A DNA stretch of 64,000 nt from Acidobacteriota bacterium (lineage in GTDB: Bacteria; Acidobacteriota; Blastocatellia; Pyrinomonadales; Pyrinomonadaceae). The notes under the pieces were generated by a model, which saw only the letters and a program-made list of their open reading frames with translations, searched no databases and had not been told where the DNA came from. Location: contig JADJBB010000021.1 in the NCBI GenBank assembly GCA_016703965.1, positions 1,860,001-1,924,000 on the forward strand. Direction: 5' to 3'. Position 1 is the first letter of the stretch, and each line of letters begins with the position of its first letter. Below, in pieces: positions 6,457 to 15,787 of this stretch. The translations under genes were made by a program, and so were the position numbers.

Positions 6457-8352
6457 TTATTCCTGTTTCGGGATTTTGTAAATTGAGATGCTTGCGTTTT
6501 TGAAGACTTGCTCGTAGTTAGCCGTGAAGTATCCCTCGTTAGGTTTGAACTCATCCCTCTCTTTTGGGCCAATGAATATGTAATCGACGCCGAACTTTCT
6601 AAGGAGTCCAGGACTTTCCGGCCCACCACTATACATTCTGGGTATTTCCCGTTTAATACTATCAATATATTCCCGACTATATCCGTGGCTCCAGATCCAA
6701 TAGTCGTGGCCGAGGATCAATGGTCGGCCACCAATGCACAGTGCCGGTTGGTTGTGATATTGTCCGGTGAGAAATCTTGCTTTTGGCTCTACCCTGTCAC
6801 GAACAAATTTTCCCGCTTCAATCTCTTCCGGACTGAAAATCCTCCAAATCAGTGCGGAATTACGCTTAGTTGACAATATTCCGGCAAATGTGCAGGTAAG
6901 GAGAATAAGTAAAAGTAGGGGGGTAAAGATCGCCTTCGACAAAGCCCGGTGCAGCCAAGAACCTACGACAACCGCCGTTGCTGCATACCAAAAAAACAGA
7001 AGCTTTGAGTTATCAGAGTCATTTGGTGAAATACGGAATACGAAACAAATTACGAAAAGAGCAAGAAAAGGGATATAAAAAAGGCGGACACTTCTTTGGC
7101 TAAAAAAAAGTGCAGGGAAAATAAGGACTATCGGTAATCCGAAGTTCAACAATATAAAATAAGGTACATTGTTATTCACAAGATGACTTTTCCACCCAAG
7201 CTGTAGGTGAAAGAAAGAACTCGATCCGAAAGTTCCCTCCAACGAAAATACCTGTGGAATTGCTAGGATAACGGAAGGTAAAATGAAGTAAATCCACTCC
7301 TTTCGGCATCTTAAAAGAAAGAGTATTCCCGCAATAATCCCAATTGACATATACGAGTGCATATTGAAAGAAGGAAGTAAACCGGTCAATACACCAGCAA
7401 ATCCCAGAACGAGACGCGGGTCGATTTTAGTTTCCTTTGTTCTGTCCTCTTCTTCAGTAGAGAACCAGTATATGGCGATCAGCGCGAGCACTGTAAATCC
7501 AATTGGTAGACCATAGAGCATCGTTCTCTGCGGAACCATTACTGTTGGTATGATATTCGCCCAACTCAAGCCGTGTTTTTCCCAAGCGGTATAATCCTCT
7601 TTTAGGTTGAAAAAAGACTCATATAGTGATCTGTTGCCGGAATACCAATCGCGAAGAAAAAAAACAAATCCGAATCCTCCATTAAGTAAAAAGATTAAGC
7701 CGGAGTAAAAAGCCGCCCAGCCAGATTTGCTAATCCGCTTGGCGAAGCAGTAGAAGGTTCCTGCTAAGGTGAAGGATAGTAGGATGCCGGTTATCGCAAA
7801 GCTTGACCAAATTTCCCATCCGGTTGTCAAAAATATTGATGCATGAAAGTCCGCCAAGAATGGGTATCGCATTGGTTCACCCGACATCAATAAGTAAGAT
7901 GGAGGAAAATTTTTTCCAAAAGAGAAGGAGCTTGCGATCAATAAATGCAAGACCATGTCATAATAATCGGCCGCTAAATACCAGCCATCACCTTGTTCGC
8001 GAAACATCCCAATGCTGAAAATGTATATGAATACAGGCAGGAAGAAGGCTATGAGAGTTAGCAGAGGGATGTTTTCCAGTAGAGATTCTTTTATCGATCT
8101 GCGATCGAAGGCAGGAGGCTGATTCCACCAGAGATACCCAGAGCCGCCCAACATTGAAATACTAATTATGACAATAGAGGTAAGGTGCAACTCAGACGCG
8201 ACGCGGCTTAGTAAGTATACCGCCCAAATTGATAGAACGACTCCGGTTGTGATGCCCCAAAATAGCCGTTCCGCAACAGTCGACCAGGGAAAGATACGCC
8301 GTACAAGACCCACACCAAACAGTACTGATCCTAGTAGAAATATGAATCCCAT
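6457..8352 (-). CDS. Polytopic membrane protein, probable GT-C-type glycosyltransferase (paralogue of the gene ending at 11459)
   Basis: This 631-residue protein has a dozen or so hydrophobic segments. After about four of them comes an acidic loop, FREQGDGWYLAADYYDMVLHL (about residues 117-137), then GEPMRYPFLADFHASIF. The C-terminal ~110 residues are soluble (SPEEIEAGKFVRDR... GQYHNQPALCIGG... HGYSREYID... YSGG...). This layout fits integral-membrane glycosyltransferases that use lipid-linked sugars; I infer that role and no substrate can be named. It is a clear paralogue of the gene at 11459-13369, sharing both the loop and the C-terminal domain. It looks more AT-rich than its paralogue and neighbours, suggesting separate ancestry or transfer. 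Confidence 0.8.
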   Translation of the reverse strand: MGFIFLLGSVLFGVGLVRRIFPWSTVAERLFWGITTGVVLSIWAVYLLSRVASELHLTSIVIISISMLGGSGYLWWNQPPAFDRRSIKESLLENIPLLTLIAFFLPVFIYIFSIGMFREQGDGWYLAADYYDMVLHLLIASSFSFGKNFPPSYLLMSGEPMRYPFLADFHASIFLTTGWEIWSSFAITGILLSFTLAGTFYCFAKRISKSGWAAFYSGLIFLLNGGFGFVFFLRDWYSGNRSLYESFFNLKEDYTAWEKHGLSWANIIPTVMVPQRTMLYGLPIGFTVLALIAIYWFSTEEEDRTKETKIDPRLVLGFAGVLTGLLPSFNMHSYMSIGIIAGILFLLRCRKEWIYFILPSVILAIPQVFSLEGTFGSSSFFHLQLGWKSHLVNNNVPYFILLNFGLPIVLIFPALFFSQRSVRLFYIPFLALFVICFVFRISPNDSDNSKLLFFWYAATAVVVGSWLHRALSKAIFTPLLLLILLTCTFAGILSTKRNSALIWRIFSPEEIEAGKFVRDRVEPKARFLTGQYHNQPALCIGGRPLILGHDYWIWSHGYSREYIDSIKREIPRMYSGGPESPGLLRKFGVDYIFIGPKERDEFKPNEGYFTANYEQVFKNASISIYKIPKQE

Positions 8353-8708
8353 GTTTTTTTTATTCTCAGGCCTCTACTTCAATGCGTATTTAATACGGAC
8401 GTAAGATGGTCTGTTAATTTAAACAGAAGTCTTATTCTGTCAGGTTTGCTAATAACCCTTTAAACGTGTTTTCAATATAAAGCCGATATTCAATTTTTGC
8501 AATTTATCCGCCCGCCAGGTACGGGCTCACTCGAGTTTCGGATTCGTCGAGAAAAATTGCTCTGACCAACCGAGAATATTGACCTGAAACGGCGTTTGTG
8601 TGAATATCTACACGGAATAACAGAGACTGGCTGTCACTGCCCCTCGCTTGGAAAACCTTCTGCGCGATGAGGTGGCGGCCTAGTTTAAGGGAAGGGGTTA
8701 ATCACAAA
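8353..8708. other. Intergenic region between divergent membrane-protein genes, 356 bp
   Basis: This holds the upstream regions of two divergent genes. The half near 8353-8500 is AT-rich and probably carries a promoter for the minus-strand gene. I see no hairpin terminator, repeat pair or RNA gene. A GGGAAGGGG tract at about 8688-8698 is the likely ribosome site of the gene starting at 8709. Confidence 0.5.
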
Positions 8709-10052
8709 ATGGAAGAACCGGAACACCTTGTCGAAGAGCAACATGAGCCAAGTGTTGTTGATAAATCCGAACCTTTAAATTCAAGCCGTAAAATGGGGTT
8801 ATCCTCGCTCATTATCGGCGTTATCTATTTCTTTTCGAACCCGCGCGATCAGAGCCCGTTCGATTACACGTTTCGGGTTGCGGAAAACCTGATGCGCGGC
8901 AATCTTAGTTTTACCGAACAGCCGCCGTCATGGCTTAACGAATTTGTGTTAGCTAACGGAGCGTACCACACGGTTTTCTCGTTGGGTGCGGTGCTATCGA
9001 TGGTTCCGTTCGCGCTTTTGAAGATGCTTGGGTTTGTCAAAGTTGCTCCTGTGGCCTTGATCGTTGGTATACTGGCGGCAGGGCTGTCTTACTTTTTGCT
9101 GAAAATTGCTGAGAAGTACGATATCTCGTTTTCTCGACGGCTTCTTTACACGCTTGCGATCCTACTTGGCACGTTCATGTGGGCCAACCTTACATTCGGC
9201 GGTGCATGGCAGCTCGCTTTGGGGTTCGCGATGGTCGGTGAGGCTGGGGCGATATATTTTACGGTCTATAACCGCCGTCCATTCCTCGCCGGGCTGTTTT
9301 TCGCCCTGGCATTTGGCAACCGGACGGAGAATCTTTTAACGGCTCCCGTTTTCCTTTTCCTTCTGGCAAGAGATGAATACTCGCCCGACGAACGGCTGAA
9401 AGGCGATGAGGCGACTGATCCGGCCGAGGTAACTGATGCTGATCTCCCAGGATCGAAAGGCTTTGTCGCAAAGTATTTTCCTCAGTTCAGCATTGCTCGT
9501 ACGGCCGCGTTTTGCGCAATTCCGTTTCTGCTGGGTGTCGCGACACTCTATTACAACTTCATCAGATTCGATTCGATCTCGGATTTCGGACATGCCCGGA
9601 TAAACGGCGTGCTAGATGAACCATGGTACAAACACGGGATATTTTCCATCTACTACATACCGAGGCAGATGTGGGAAATGCTGATAAAAGGTTGGGAATG
9701 GCGAGATTCAGTTCCGTATTTGAGGCCGAATGGGTTTGGGAATACGATACTCGTCAGCAGCCCTTTCCTGCTTTTCGCATTTCGTGACGGAGCCAGGGAT
9801 TACGCTATAAAATACGGTGCTTGGATTGCGATCCTATTCCTCACGATACTACTCTGGATGCATGGAAATTCCGGCGGTTGGCAGTTTGGCTACCGTTACG
9901 CGATGGTGCTTTTACCGTGGATCTTTGTACTTCTCCTGGAAACAGCCCGGCGGAAGTTAGCGACGATCGAATGGGTCGCCTATACAATTTCCTTTCTTTT
10001 CGGCATCTATACCATCTGGCTTTACCATTGGTCGGACTATATGAAGCCCTAG
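8709..10052 (+). CDS. Polytopic membrane protein, probable GT-C-like
   Basis: This 447-residue protein has a charged, acidic N-terminal tail (about 30 residues) and then roughly ten hydrophobic segments. After the first comes an extracytoplasmic-type loop with FDYTFRVAENLMRG. A larger soluble loop, rich in D and E, sits near the middle (RDEYSPDERLKGDEATDPAEVTD). A late FGYRYAMVLLPWIFVLLLE segment recalls the EYGPRYLLPLMGL segment of the next gene. The start at 8709 follows a purine-rich ribosome site; the frame is open 14 codons further. It is 7 bp from the next gene, so the two form an operon. It may belong to the GT-39-like or DUF-type glycosyltransferase group; substrate unknown. Confidence 0.75.
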   Translation: MEEPEHLVEEQHEPSVVDKSEPLNSSRKMGLSSLIIGVIYFFSNPRDQSPFDYTFRVAENLMRGNLSFTEQPPSWLNEFVLANGAYHTVFSLGAVLSMVPFALLKMLGFVKVAPVALIVGILAAGLSYFLLKIAEKYDISFSRRLLYTLAILLGTFMWANLTFGGAWQLALGFAMVGEAGAIYFTVYNRRPFLAGLFFALAFGNRTENLLTAPVFLFLLARDEYSPDERLKGDEATDPAEVTDADLPGSKGFVAKYFPQFSIARTAAFCAIPFLLGVATLYYNFIRFDSISDFGHARINGVLDEPWYKHGIFSIYYIPRQMWEMLIKGWEWRDSVPYLRPNGFGNTILVSSPFLLFAFRDGARDYAIKYGAWIAILFLTILLWMHGNSGGWQFGYRYAMVLLPWIFVLLLETARRKLATIEWVAYTISFLFGIYTIWLYHWSDYMKP

Positions 10053-10059
10053 CGAATCT

Positions 10060-11472
10060 ATGAATGAGTTCCCAACAGACGCGGCGGTCCACGGTAAAAA
10101 AGCACCTGGCTTTTTTGGTGTCTATAGATTTGAGATCCTTCTCGTTATTTTTGTCTGGTTTGTCATTGGACTGACAATAAACTCAAGAAATCTGGATGCT
10201 TTCAACCTGCAGCAGATGGGAGTCGAGGCGATCGTCGAACGCGGTGTTTTTTACGTTGATGGCTCGCAATCGCCCAAATTGCAGCCGATCGGCGATGTCT
10301 TCGATTATCAAGGCCATAAATACGCCGCAAAACAGCCCGGTCAATTCATGATCGGGGCTATCTTCTACTTTTTCATAAGCCTGTTGGGACTAAATTACGT
10401 TGCTGACTACCTTATGACCTCGGCGCTGGTCACCTTCTTTTCGACATCGCTTATCGTTGGGATCTCGGCGATAGCTGTGTTTCGCACGGCTCGATTACTC
10501 TCGCCTGAAAAGGAAGCTCTTTTTTTACCCCTTCTGGCCGCTTTATTCTATGCCTTCGGTACTACGGCATTACCGTATGCAGGCATCGCTCATCACGATG
10601 CGATCGCATCGTCGTATCTGGTTATCGCGTTCTATTTTGCCGTGCGTTTCGGGCGCGATGAGAAGGGATCAGGGCTTTTTTATTCCGTTCTGGTTGGCGT
10701 CTTTCTCGGGCTCGTCGTAACGACATCGATGCTGGTTTTTTCGCCCGCACTAGCCGTGGGCATTTATTACCTTTCGTTTTTCCGATGGCGGCAATTGCCG
10801 TTTTTCCTGATCGGCGGAACCGTCGGCGTACTGCCGTTGCTCATCTACGACACCGTGAACTTTGGAAATCCAATACTCCTACCGAATTTCGCGGGTAATT
10901 ATTCGGACACCTTTTTTCACTTTACCGTCAGCAATTTTCTTGATAAAGCCGCTTTTTATTTACGAGGCTCTATCACATATGCTCCGGTCATACTGATCGG
11001 ATTCGGAGCACTGTGGCTGATTCCGCGGACTCTGATACGTGAGAAGATCGCGATCGTTCTATCAGTAATTCTACTGTGTGCCTACATCTTTAATATCGAT
11101 TCAGTCGGCACTTGTGAATATGGGCCAAGGTATTTGTTGCCGTTGATGGGGTTAGGCTGCATTGGCGTCGTCGGATTTGGTTATCTTCCAGCGGGAGCGA
11201 CCCGAAATCTTTGGGTGGGAGCTTTGCTGCTCTCGGGCGTCGTGGGCGTAGTAATTAACACGGTTGGAGCCATGGGCGGCGCGATGTATTGTGACCTCGG
11301 TACTCACGCTTTCAAACCGCACTTTGATATGATCAAGAAAGGCGAACTCGGCACGTTCCCGCTTTTCCGATGGCTTTTTATCCCGACTCTTATGGTGGGA
11401 TATTTCTTCCTTAGGAATCTGCCTCAAGCTTCTCGAAGAGTTTCTGTGGAGAGCCAGATCACTGCGGACTGA
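10060..11472 (+). CDS. Polytopic membrane protein, probable GT-C-like, second of pair
   Basis: This 470-residue protein has about eleven hydrophobic segments. The first loop contains NLDAFNLQQMGVEAIVERGVFYVDGS and then YAAKQPGQFMIGAIFY, followed by GIAHHDAIASSYLVIAFYF. GTCEYGPRYLLPLMGLG comes late. The overall plan parallels the upstream gene, and I infer that both are integral-membrane sugar-transfer or envelope-polymer proteins. It starts 7 bp after the upstream stop codon. Its last 14 bp overlap, tail to tail, the end of the convergent gene 11459-13369, leaving no room for a separate terminator. Confidence 0.75.
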   Translation: MNEFPTDAAVHGKKAPGFFGVYRFEILLVIFVWFVIGLTINSRNLDAFNLQQMGVEAIVERGVFYVDGSQSPKLQPIGDVFDYQGHKYAAKQPGQFMIGAIFYFFISLLGLNYVADYLMTSALVTFFSTSLIVGISAIAVFRTARLLSPEKEALFLPLLAALFYAFGTTALPYAGIAHHDAIASSYLVIAFYFAVRFGRDEKGSGLFYSVLVGVFLGLVVTTSMLVFSPALAVGIYYLSFFRWRQLPFFLIGGTVGVLPLLIYDTVNFGNPILLPNFAGNYSDTFFHFTVSNFLDKAAFYLRGSITYAPVILIGFGALWLIPRTLIREKIAIVLSVILLCAYIFNIDSVGTCEYGPRYLLPLMGLGCIGVVGFGYLPAGATRNLWVGALLLSGVVGVVINTVGAMGGAMYCDLGTHAFKPHFDMIKKGELGTFPLFRWLFIPTLMVGYFFLRNLPQASRRVSVESQITAD

Positions 11473-13369
11473 TGTCGGATGCCTGCCCTTTTATTTGATA
11501 GATCGAAATAGCTGAGTTCTTGTACACCAAGGTATGGTTCGCAGCGAAATATGCTTCGTTAGCTCGAAGAGCGTCCTTCTCACCCTGGCTAATATAGACA
11601 TAGTCTATCTTGTGTGTTGTCAACAATTCCGCTCCAGCGGCACTCCCGCTGTACATTTCCTTAACATCCTTCAGCATCAGATCATAGGCCTGTCTGCTGT
11701 AGCCGTGGCTCATGATCCAAAACTCAAATCCCAGCATGATCGGCTTTCCAGCGAGGCACAAGACTGGCTGGTTGTGGTTTTGACCGGTCAAAAACAATGA
11801 TCTCGGCGGCGTTTTATCACGCGCAAAGATCCCTGCCTCAATTTCTTCTGGTGAAAAAACGCGATATATGAGTTTCGTCTCCCGGATCGTAGCCAAGAGC
11901 CCGGAGGCTACGCAGACAAGCACCAGAAAGGCGACCACTGGCCTTAAAGCGAACCTTTGACCGATCTTGCTCAGCCAGTTCGCGACAAGGATCGCTGTTC
12001 CCGCATGCCAGTAATAGAGGAGTTTGATGTTGTCGAAATCATTCGGAGATATCCGAAATATAAAGCTGAAAACGAACAAGCACGCAAAGGCAAAATAGAG
12101 AGTTTTCAGATATCGCGGGGCTGCGAATAGCGCTGGAACGATCAGCAGCAACGGTAATCCAAAGTTGAAGAGAAGGAAAACAAAGAAATTGCTGCTAATG
12201 CCGCTCATCCAACCGAGTTGAACGTGCAGAAATTCGCTCGCCGTGAGGCCGCCCCCGGAGCCGAGTAGTTGTGGTAAAGCGAGCAGGACTGCAGGTATCC
12301 AAAAAGCTATCCACGCATATCGGCGGTTTATCATGAACAAGAAACCGGATATCAAGCCCAACGACATGTAGGAATGAACATGAAAAAGGGGAAGCAGTCC
12401 CGTCAGAATACCGGCGATGAAGAGAATCCGAGCACCGTTCCATTTATCGTTCTTGTCAGTTTCAGACCAATCACGCCAGACGATCGTGATTAGTGCAAGA
12501 ATGAAAAATGCAATCGGCATCCCGTAGAGCATTGCCCTTTGCGGGATCACGCCGCTGGTGATTAGGCTGACCCATTTGATCCCCTGTGAAAACATATCCG
12601 TATAGTTTTCTTTAGGGTCCAGGAGGTTGGTGAGCAACGATCGGTCACCCGCATACCAGTCTCTGAAGAACAAAATAAACCCGAGTCCCCCGTTAAAAAG
12701 AAAGATCAGTGACGCAAGGAATGCGGCCGAAGCCGAATCCGCCACGCGTCGGGCAAAACAAAAAAATGTTCCGACCAAGGCGATCGATGCGACCAATGAT
12801 GTCACGGCAAAAGTTGTCCAAAGGCTCCATCCGAATTCTAAAAAGATCGACGCGTGAAAGTCGGGTAAGAACGGATAACGTAACGGTTCTCCCGGCAGAA
12901 CCAGGTACATAGGCGGGAAGTTGTCACCGTAAACAAACCCATTCGCTATTGCAACATGCAGAGCCATGTCGTACCAACTTGTGGCAGTTAGGTATAGGCC
13001 GTCAGGCTGTTGACGAAACATGCCTACATAGAAAAAGTAGATGAATATCGGAAGAACCAGTATCAGGAGCAGGACGAGGAGTTTATTCTCCCTCAGTAAG
13101 TCCGGGATCCTTATCTTTTTAAGATCCGGCAGGTCGCGGCGAAAAAGAAGTATCACAGTGATCCACATCGCACCTGTGAGGGTTATGAGAGCGAATTGAT
13201 TTACATCGAGGAAAAGTCTTGAGATCGAGTACGCCAGCCACGTTGAAAGCAGGATGCCGAGCGTAGTACCCCAAAAGAGCCTCTCCGGCCCGTTAGCAAA
13301 TGGGAGTAGTTTCCTGACTAGGCCTATGCCGAAAAGGATCGATGCGACAAAAAATAAGATTCCGCCCAT
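11459..13369 (-). CDS. Polytopic membrane protein, probable GT-C-type glycosyltransferase (paralogue of 6457-8352)
   Basis: This 636-residue protein is aligned over its whole length with the gene at 6457-8352. Both share the N-terminal LFGIGLVRKL-type start, the acidic loop with YDMALHVAIANGFVYGDNFPP, GEPLRYPFLPDFHASIF, FLFNGGLGFILFFRDWYAGDRSLL, and a soluble C-terminal domain with FSPEEIEAGIFARD, NHNQPVLCLAGKPIMLG, SHGYSRQAYD and ISIYQI. About a dozen membrane segments precede that domain. The function is inferred to be lipid-linked sugar transfer. Together with 6457-8352 it encloses the two plus-strand membrane proteins, giving an A-B-B'-A' layout. Confidence 0.8.
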   Translation of the reverse strand: MGGILFFVASILFGIGLVRKLLPFANGPERLFWGTTLGILLSTWLAYSISRLFLDVNQFALITLTGAMWITVILLFRRDLPDLKKIRIPDLLRENKLLVLLLILVLPIFIYFFYVGMFRQQPDGLYLTATSWYDMALHVAIANGFVYGDNFPPMYLVLPGEPLRYPFLPDFHASIFLEFGWSLWTTFAVTSLVASIALVGTFFCFARRVADSASAAFLASLIFLFNGGLGFILFFRDWYAGDRSLLTNLLDPKENYTDMFSQGIKWVSLITSGVIPQRAMLYGMPIAFFILALITIVWRDWSETDKNDKWNGARILFIAGILTGLLPLFHVHSYMSLGLISGFLFMINRRYAWIAFWIPAVLLALPQLLGSGGGLTASEFLHVQLGWMSGISSNFFVFLLFNFGLPLLLIVPALFAAPRYLKTLYFAFACLFVFSFIFRISPNDFDNIKLLYYWHAGTAILVANWLSKIGQRFALRPVVAFLVLVCVASGLLATIRETKLIYRVFSPEEIEAGIFARDKTPPRSLFLTGQNHNQPVLCLAGKPIMLGFEFWIMSHGYSRQAYDLMLKDVKEMYSGSAAGAELLTTHKIDYVYISQGEKDALRANEAYFAANHTLVYKNSAISIYQIKGQASDISPQ

Positions 13370-13572
13370 AAAGATAAATGAACTACTTCTGAACTACTTC
13401 AAAACTGCGGGCTGACCGTTTTGGGGGACAATGTTCGAACTATTACGTGAGATTAGAACAGCGAGTTGACAGTGTCAATGAAAGCTATGAACGCATCTGT
13501 TTATGCTCGATCTGGCGGCTAGGAAAAGTTGGGGACATTCGTTAGAATTCTCTCTACGCCCCTGATCCGATC

Positions 13573-14847
13573 ATGTTACTGGACCTCTCACCCCTAAAAG
13601 CCTCGCGCGACTACCGACTTCTTTTCACAGGCCAGCTTGTATCTTTTTTCGGCTCGATGATGACGTTTATTGTCGTGCCCTGGCAGATGTATCAGATCAC
13701 GCAGTCGTCGGCGATGGTCGGCTACATCTATCTCGCTGAGTTTATCCCGATGGTCGCTCTGGCTTTTGTCGGCGGAGCGATGGCCGATTTTCTCGACAAG
13801 CGAAAAATGCTGCGACTGACAGAGATCGGGCAAACCTTAGTTACTGCCATTCTGCTGATAAATTCTCTGCTGCCAACCCCGCAGATCTGGGTATTGTTTC
13901 TCTCCGTCGCTCTGCATGCAGGTTTTGCGGCGATACAGAGACCATCGTTCGAGTCGTTCATTCAAAAGGTCATCCCGCCTGAAATGATGTCAGCGGTGAT
14001 GGCTCTAAACTCGATCCGATTCTCGGTCGGAATGATTGTCGGCCCGGCCGTGGCCGGCGTTATTGCCACTCAGTTGAGTCCGTCTATCGCATACTCGATC
14101 GATCTCGTGACATTCATTGCCTCGCTAACGGCGGTTTTCATGCTTCGATTCGTGCCGCCCCCTGAGAATGCTGAGAAGCCGAGTTTTGCAGCGATCAAGA
14201 AGGCTTGGAAATACGCCTTCAGCCGTCAGGAACTGGTGGGGACGTATTTCATCGATATCGCCGCGATGTTCTTTGCCTTTCCGCAGGCACTATATCCGGC
14301 TCTTGCTGTCATTTACGGCGAAAAATATGTCGGGTTTTTCCCGGCAGCGATCGCCGTTGGAGCACTGACCGCGAGTGCTACCTCGGGCTGGACCAAGAAT
14401 GTTCACCGGCACGGTTTAATGGTGATCGCAGCGGCTGTTTTGTGGGGCGTGGCGATCTTCTTTTTCGGTCTCGTGAACAGCCTTGTTCCCGCATTATTGC
14501 TGCTCGCCGCGGCCGGTTTTTTTGATATGATATCGGGCATTTTTCGGGGTGCGATCTGGAATCAGACCATTCCGAATTTCCTCCGTGGACGTCTTGCGAG
14601 TATTGAAATGATGAGCTATCTGACCGGCCCGATGCTCGGAAGTGCTAAAATGGGCATCGTTGCAGAAAAGTTCGGGGTTCAAAATGCGATCGTAAGCGGC
14701 GGTATTCTTTGCGTTGTCGCGGTTGCGGGCTCAGCCCTCTTTCTGCCAAAATTCGCCGCCTACGATGGCCGTGAAGGCATCAAGCAGCGTGAACTCGAAG
14801 AGGCCGAACGAGCCGAAATGTCTCGCGTGTCGGAAGCGGAATTTTGA
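13573..14847 (+). CDS. MFS transporter, MFS_3 (EntS-like exporter) family
   Basis: This 424-residue permease has twelve predicted membrane segments. The N-terminus SRDYRLLFTGQLVSFFGSMMTFIVVPWQMYQIT and the loop GAMADFLDKRKMLRLTEIGQ (the MFS motif-A position) fit the MFS_3 group. This group includes the enterobactin exporter EntS and other drug or siderophore exporters. QRPSFESFIQKVIPPEMMSAVMALNS between segments 4 and 5 is also characteristic. The C-terminal tail is charged. No siderophore or antibiotic genes are adjacent, so the substrate is unknown. The stop codon lies inside the left arm of a REPIN-like repeat (14846-14872). Confidence 0.9.
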   Translation: MLLDLSPLKASRDYRLLFTGQLVSFFGSMMTFIVVPWQMYQITQSSAMVGYIYLAEFIPMVALAFVGGAMADFLDKRKMLRLTEIGQTLVTAILLINSLLPTPQIWVLFLSVALHAGFAAIQRPSFESFIQKVIPPEMMSAVMALNSIRFSVGMIVGPAVAGVIATQLSPSIAYSIDLVTFIASLTAVFMLRFVPPPENAEKPSFAAIKKAWKYAFSRQELVGTYFIDIAAMFFAFPQALYPALAVIYGEKYVGFFPAAIAVGALTASATSGWTKNVHRHGLMVIAAAVLWGVAIFFFGLVNSLVPALLLLAAAGFFDMISGIFRGAIWNQTIPNFLRGRLASIEMMSYLTGPMLGSAKMGIVAEKFGVQNAIVSGGILCVVAVAGSALFLPKFAAYDGREGIKQRELEEAERAEMSRVSEAEF

Positions 14848-14933
14848 CTGGAGGGTGAGCATCCTGCTCGCCTGTAAAGTTCACCCGATCTGATTTAACA
14901 TTTAACGGCGAGCAAGATGCTCGCCCTCCAGTC
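14846..14933. repeat. REPIN-like inverted repeat pair (GGCGAGCA family)
   Basis: The arms 14846-14872 and 14907-14933 are inverted copies of about 27 bp (core GAGGGTGAGCAtccTGCTCGCC on one side and GGCGAGCAagaTGCTCGCCCTC on the other). Each arm is itself palindromic, and they are separated by about 34 bp. The left arm contains the last bases of the MFS gene's stop codon and the right arm ends just before the ATG of the next gene. Confidence 0.85.
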
Positions 14934-14937
14934 ATAT

Positions 14938-15243
14938 ATGGCAATCCTAAGAAAACGCGAGATCGAGAATCTCGAACAACTCAGCGGCGAGGAGCTAAAG
15001 GCATTTCTTGATTCGCTTCCTGCAGCTCAGCATACGATCAGCGAACTGCTTGATTTTGTCGAGGACGAGCTTTACGAAGTAGAATGCAATCACAGCCTGC
15101 AATATTCGATGCGGTACATGATGGAAAACCGGCTCGATTTTGGCAAGATCACATCATGGCTGAACGATAACGGCGGCTATTGCGACTGCAAGGTGCTCGC
15201 TGAGATCGCTCCGATCTGGCGGGCGAAATTTGGAGACGACTAA
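14938..15243 (+). CDS. DUF2695 family protein, 101 aa
   Basis: This small soluble protein has an N-terminal helical part (ILRKREIENLEQLSGEELKAFLDSLP), a middle helix and the C-terminal signature WLNDNGGYCDCKVLAEIAPIW, which matches the GGxCDCEVL pattern of DUF2695. Its function is unknown. I chose the ATG at 14938 because the earlier in-frame ATG at 14917 lies inside a REPIN-like repeat arm. The repeat has displaced any ordinary ribosome site. A secreted GerMN protein follows 8 bp after the stop. Confidence 0.82.
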   Translation: MAILRKREIENLEQLSGEELKAFLDSLPAAQHTISELLDFVEDELYEVECNHSLQYSMRYMMENRLDFGKITSWLNDNGGYCDCKVLAEIAPIWRAKFGDD

Positions 15244-15251
15244 ACACGAAT

Positions 15252-15776
15252 ATGAAGGTCATCACACTTTTATTCACGCTCATCGCCTTTTCAACCATCG
15301 CGTTCGGCCAGAAGGGGTCGACGATGGCGATCAAGGTTTATTTTCATAACGAAAAGCTGAACCCCGAAATGATGGATTGCACAAAGGCGTTTCCGACCAC
15401 GCGAACGATCCCGAAAACGACCACCCCGGCACGAGCCGCTTTGGATGAACTATTCAAGGGCGTGACTGACGAAGAAAAATCTAAAGGCTTCTGGTCATTC
15501 GACCGGGAATCAACGACGGGAATTGTTAAGAGCCTAAACGTTAAAAACAAAGCCGCTTATCTCAATTTCACGAAACGAGCCTTCGAAACTCTTGGCAATG
15601 CAACAACCAGTTGCGGGGCGGGTTTTTTCCCAATGGTCGAGAAAACGCTGACCCAATTCCCAAGCATCAAAAAGGTTTACTACGCCGTCGAAGGCAACAC
15701 GAACGATTTTTACGAGTGGATGCAAGTCGGCGAGTGTCCGTATGGGAAGCACTGTGCGAAGAGCAACTTCAAGTAG
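15252..15776 (+). CDS. GerMN-domain secreted protein
   Basis: This 174-residue protein has a clear signal peptide (MKVITLLFTLIAFSTIAFGQ). The mature part resembles a GerMN (sporulation/spore germination) domain: IKVYFHNEKL at the start, TTPARAALDELFKGVTDEEKSKG in the middle, then IVKSLNVKNKAAYLNFTKRAFE and FPMVEKTLTQFPSIKKVYYAVEG. In non-sporulating bacteria such domains are common in envelope lipoproteins and exported proteins of unknown role. Cysteines at the pre-domain and C-terminal positions could form disulfides. It is 8 bp after the DUF2695 gene and probably co-transcribed. It runs convergently into uvrA. Confidence 0.8.
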   Translation: MKVITLLFTLIAFSTIAFGQKGSTMAIKVYFHNEKLNPEMMDCTKAFPTTRTIPKTTTPARAALDELFKGVTDEEKSKGFWSFDRESTTGIVKSLNVKNKAAYLNFTKRAFETLGNATTSCGAGFFPMVEKTLTQFPSIKKVYYAVEGNTNDFYEWMQVGECPYGKHCAKSNFK

Positions 15777-15787
15777 CCAGCCGCGAT

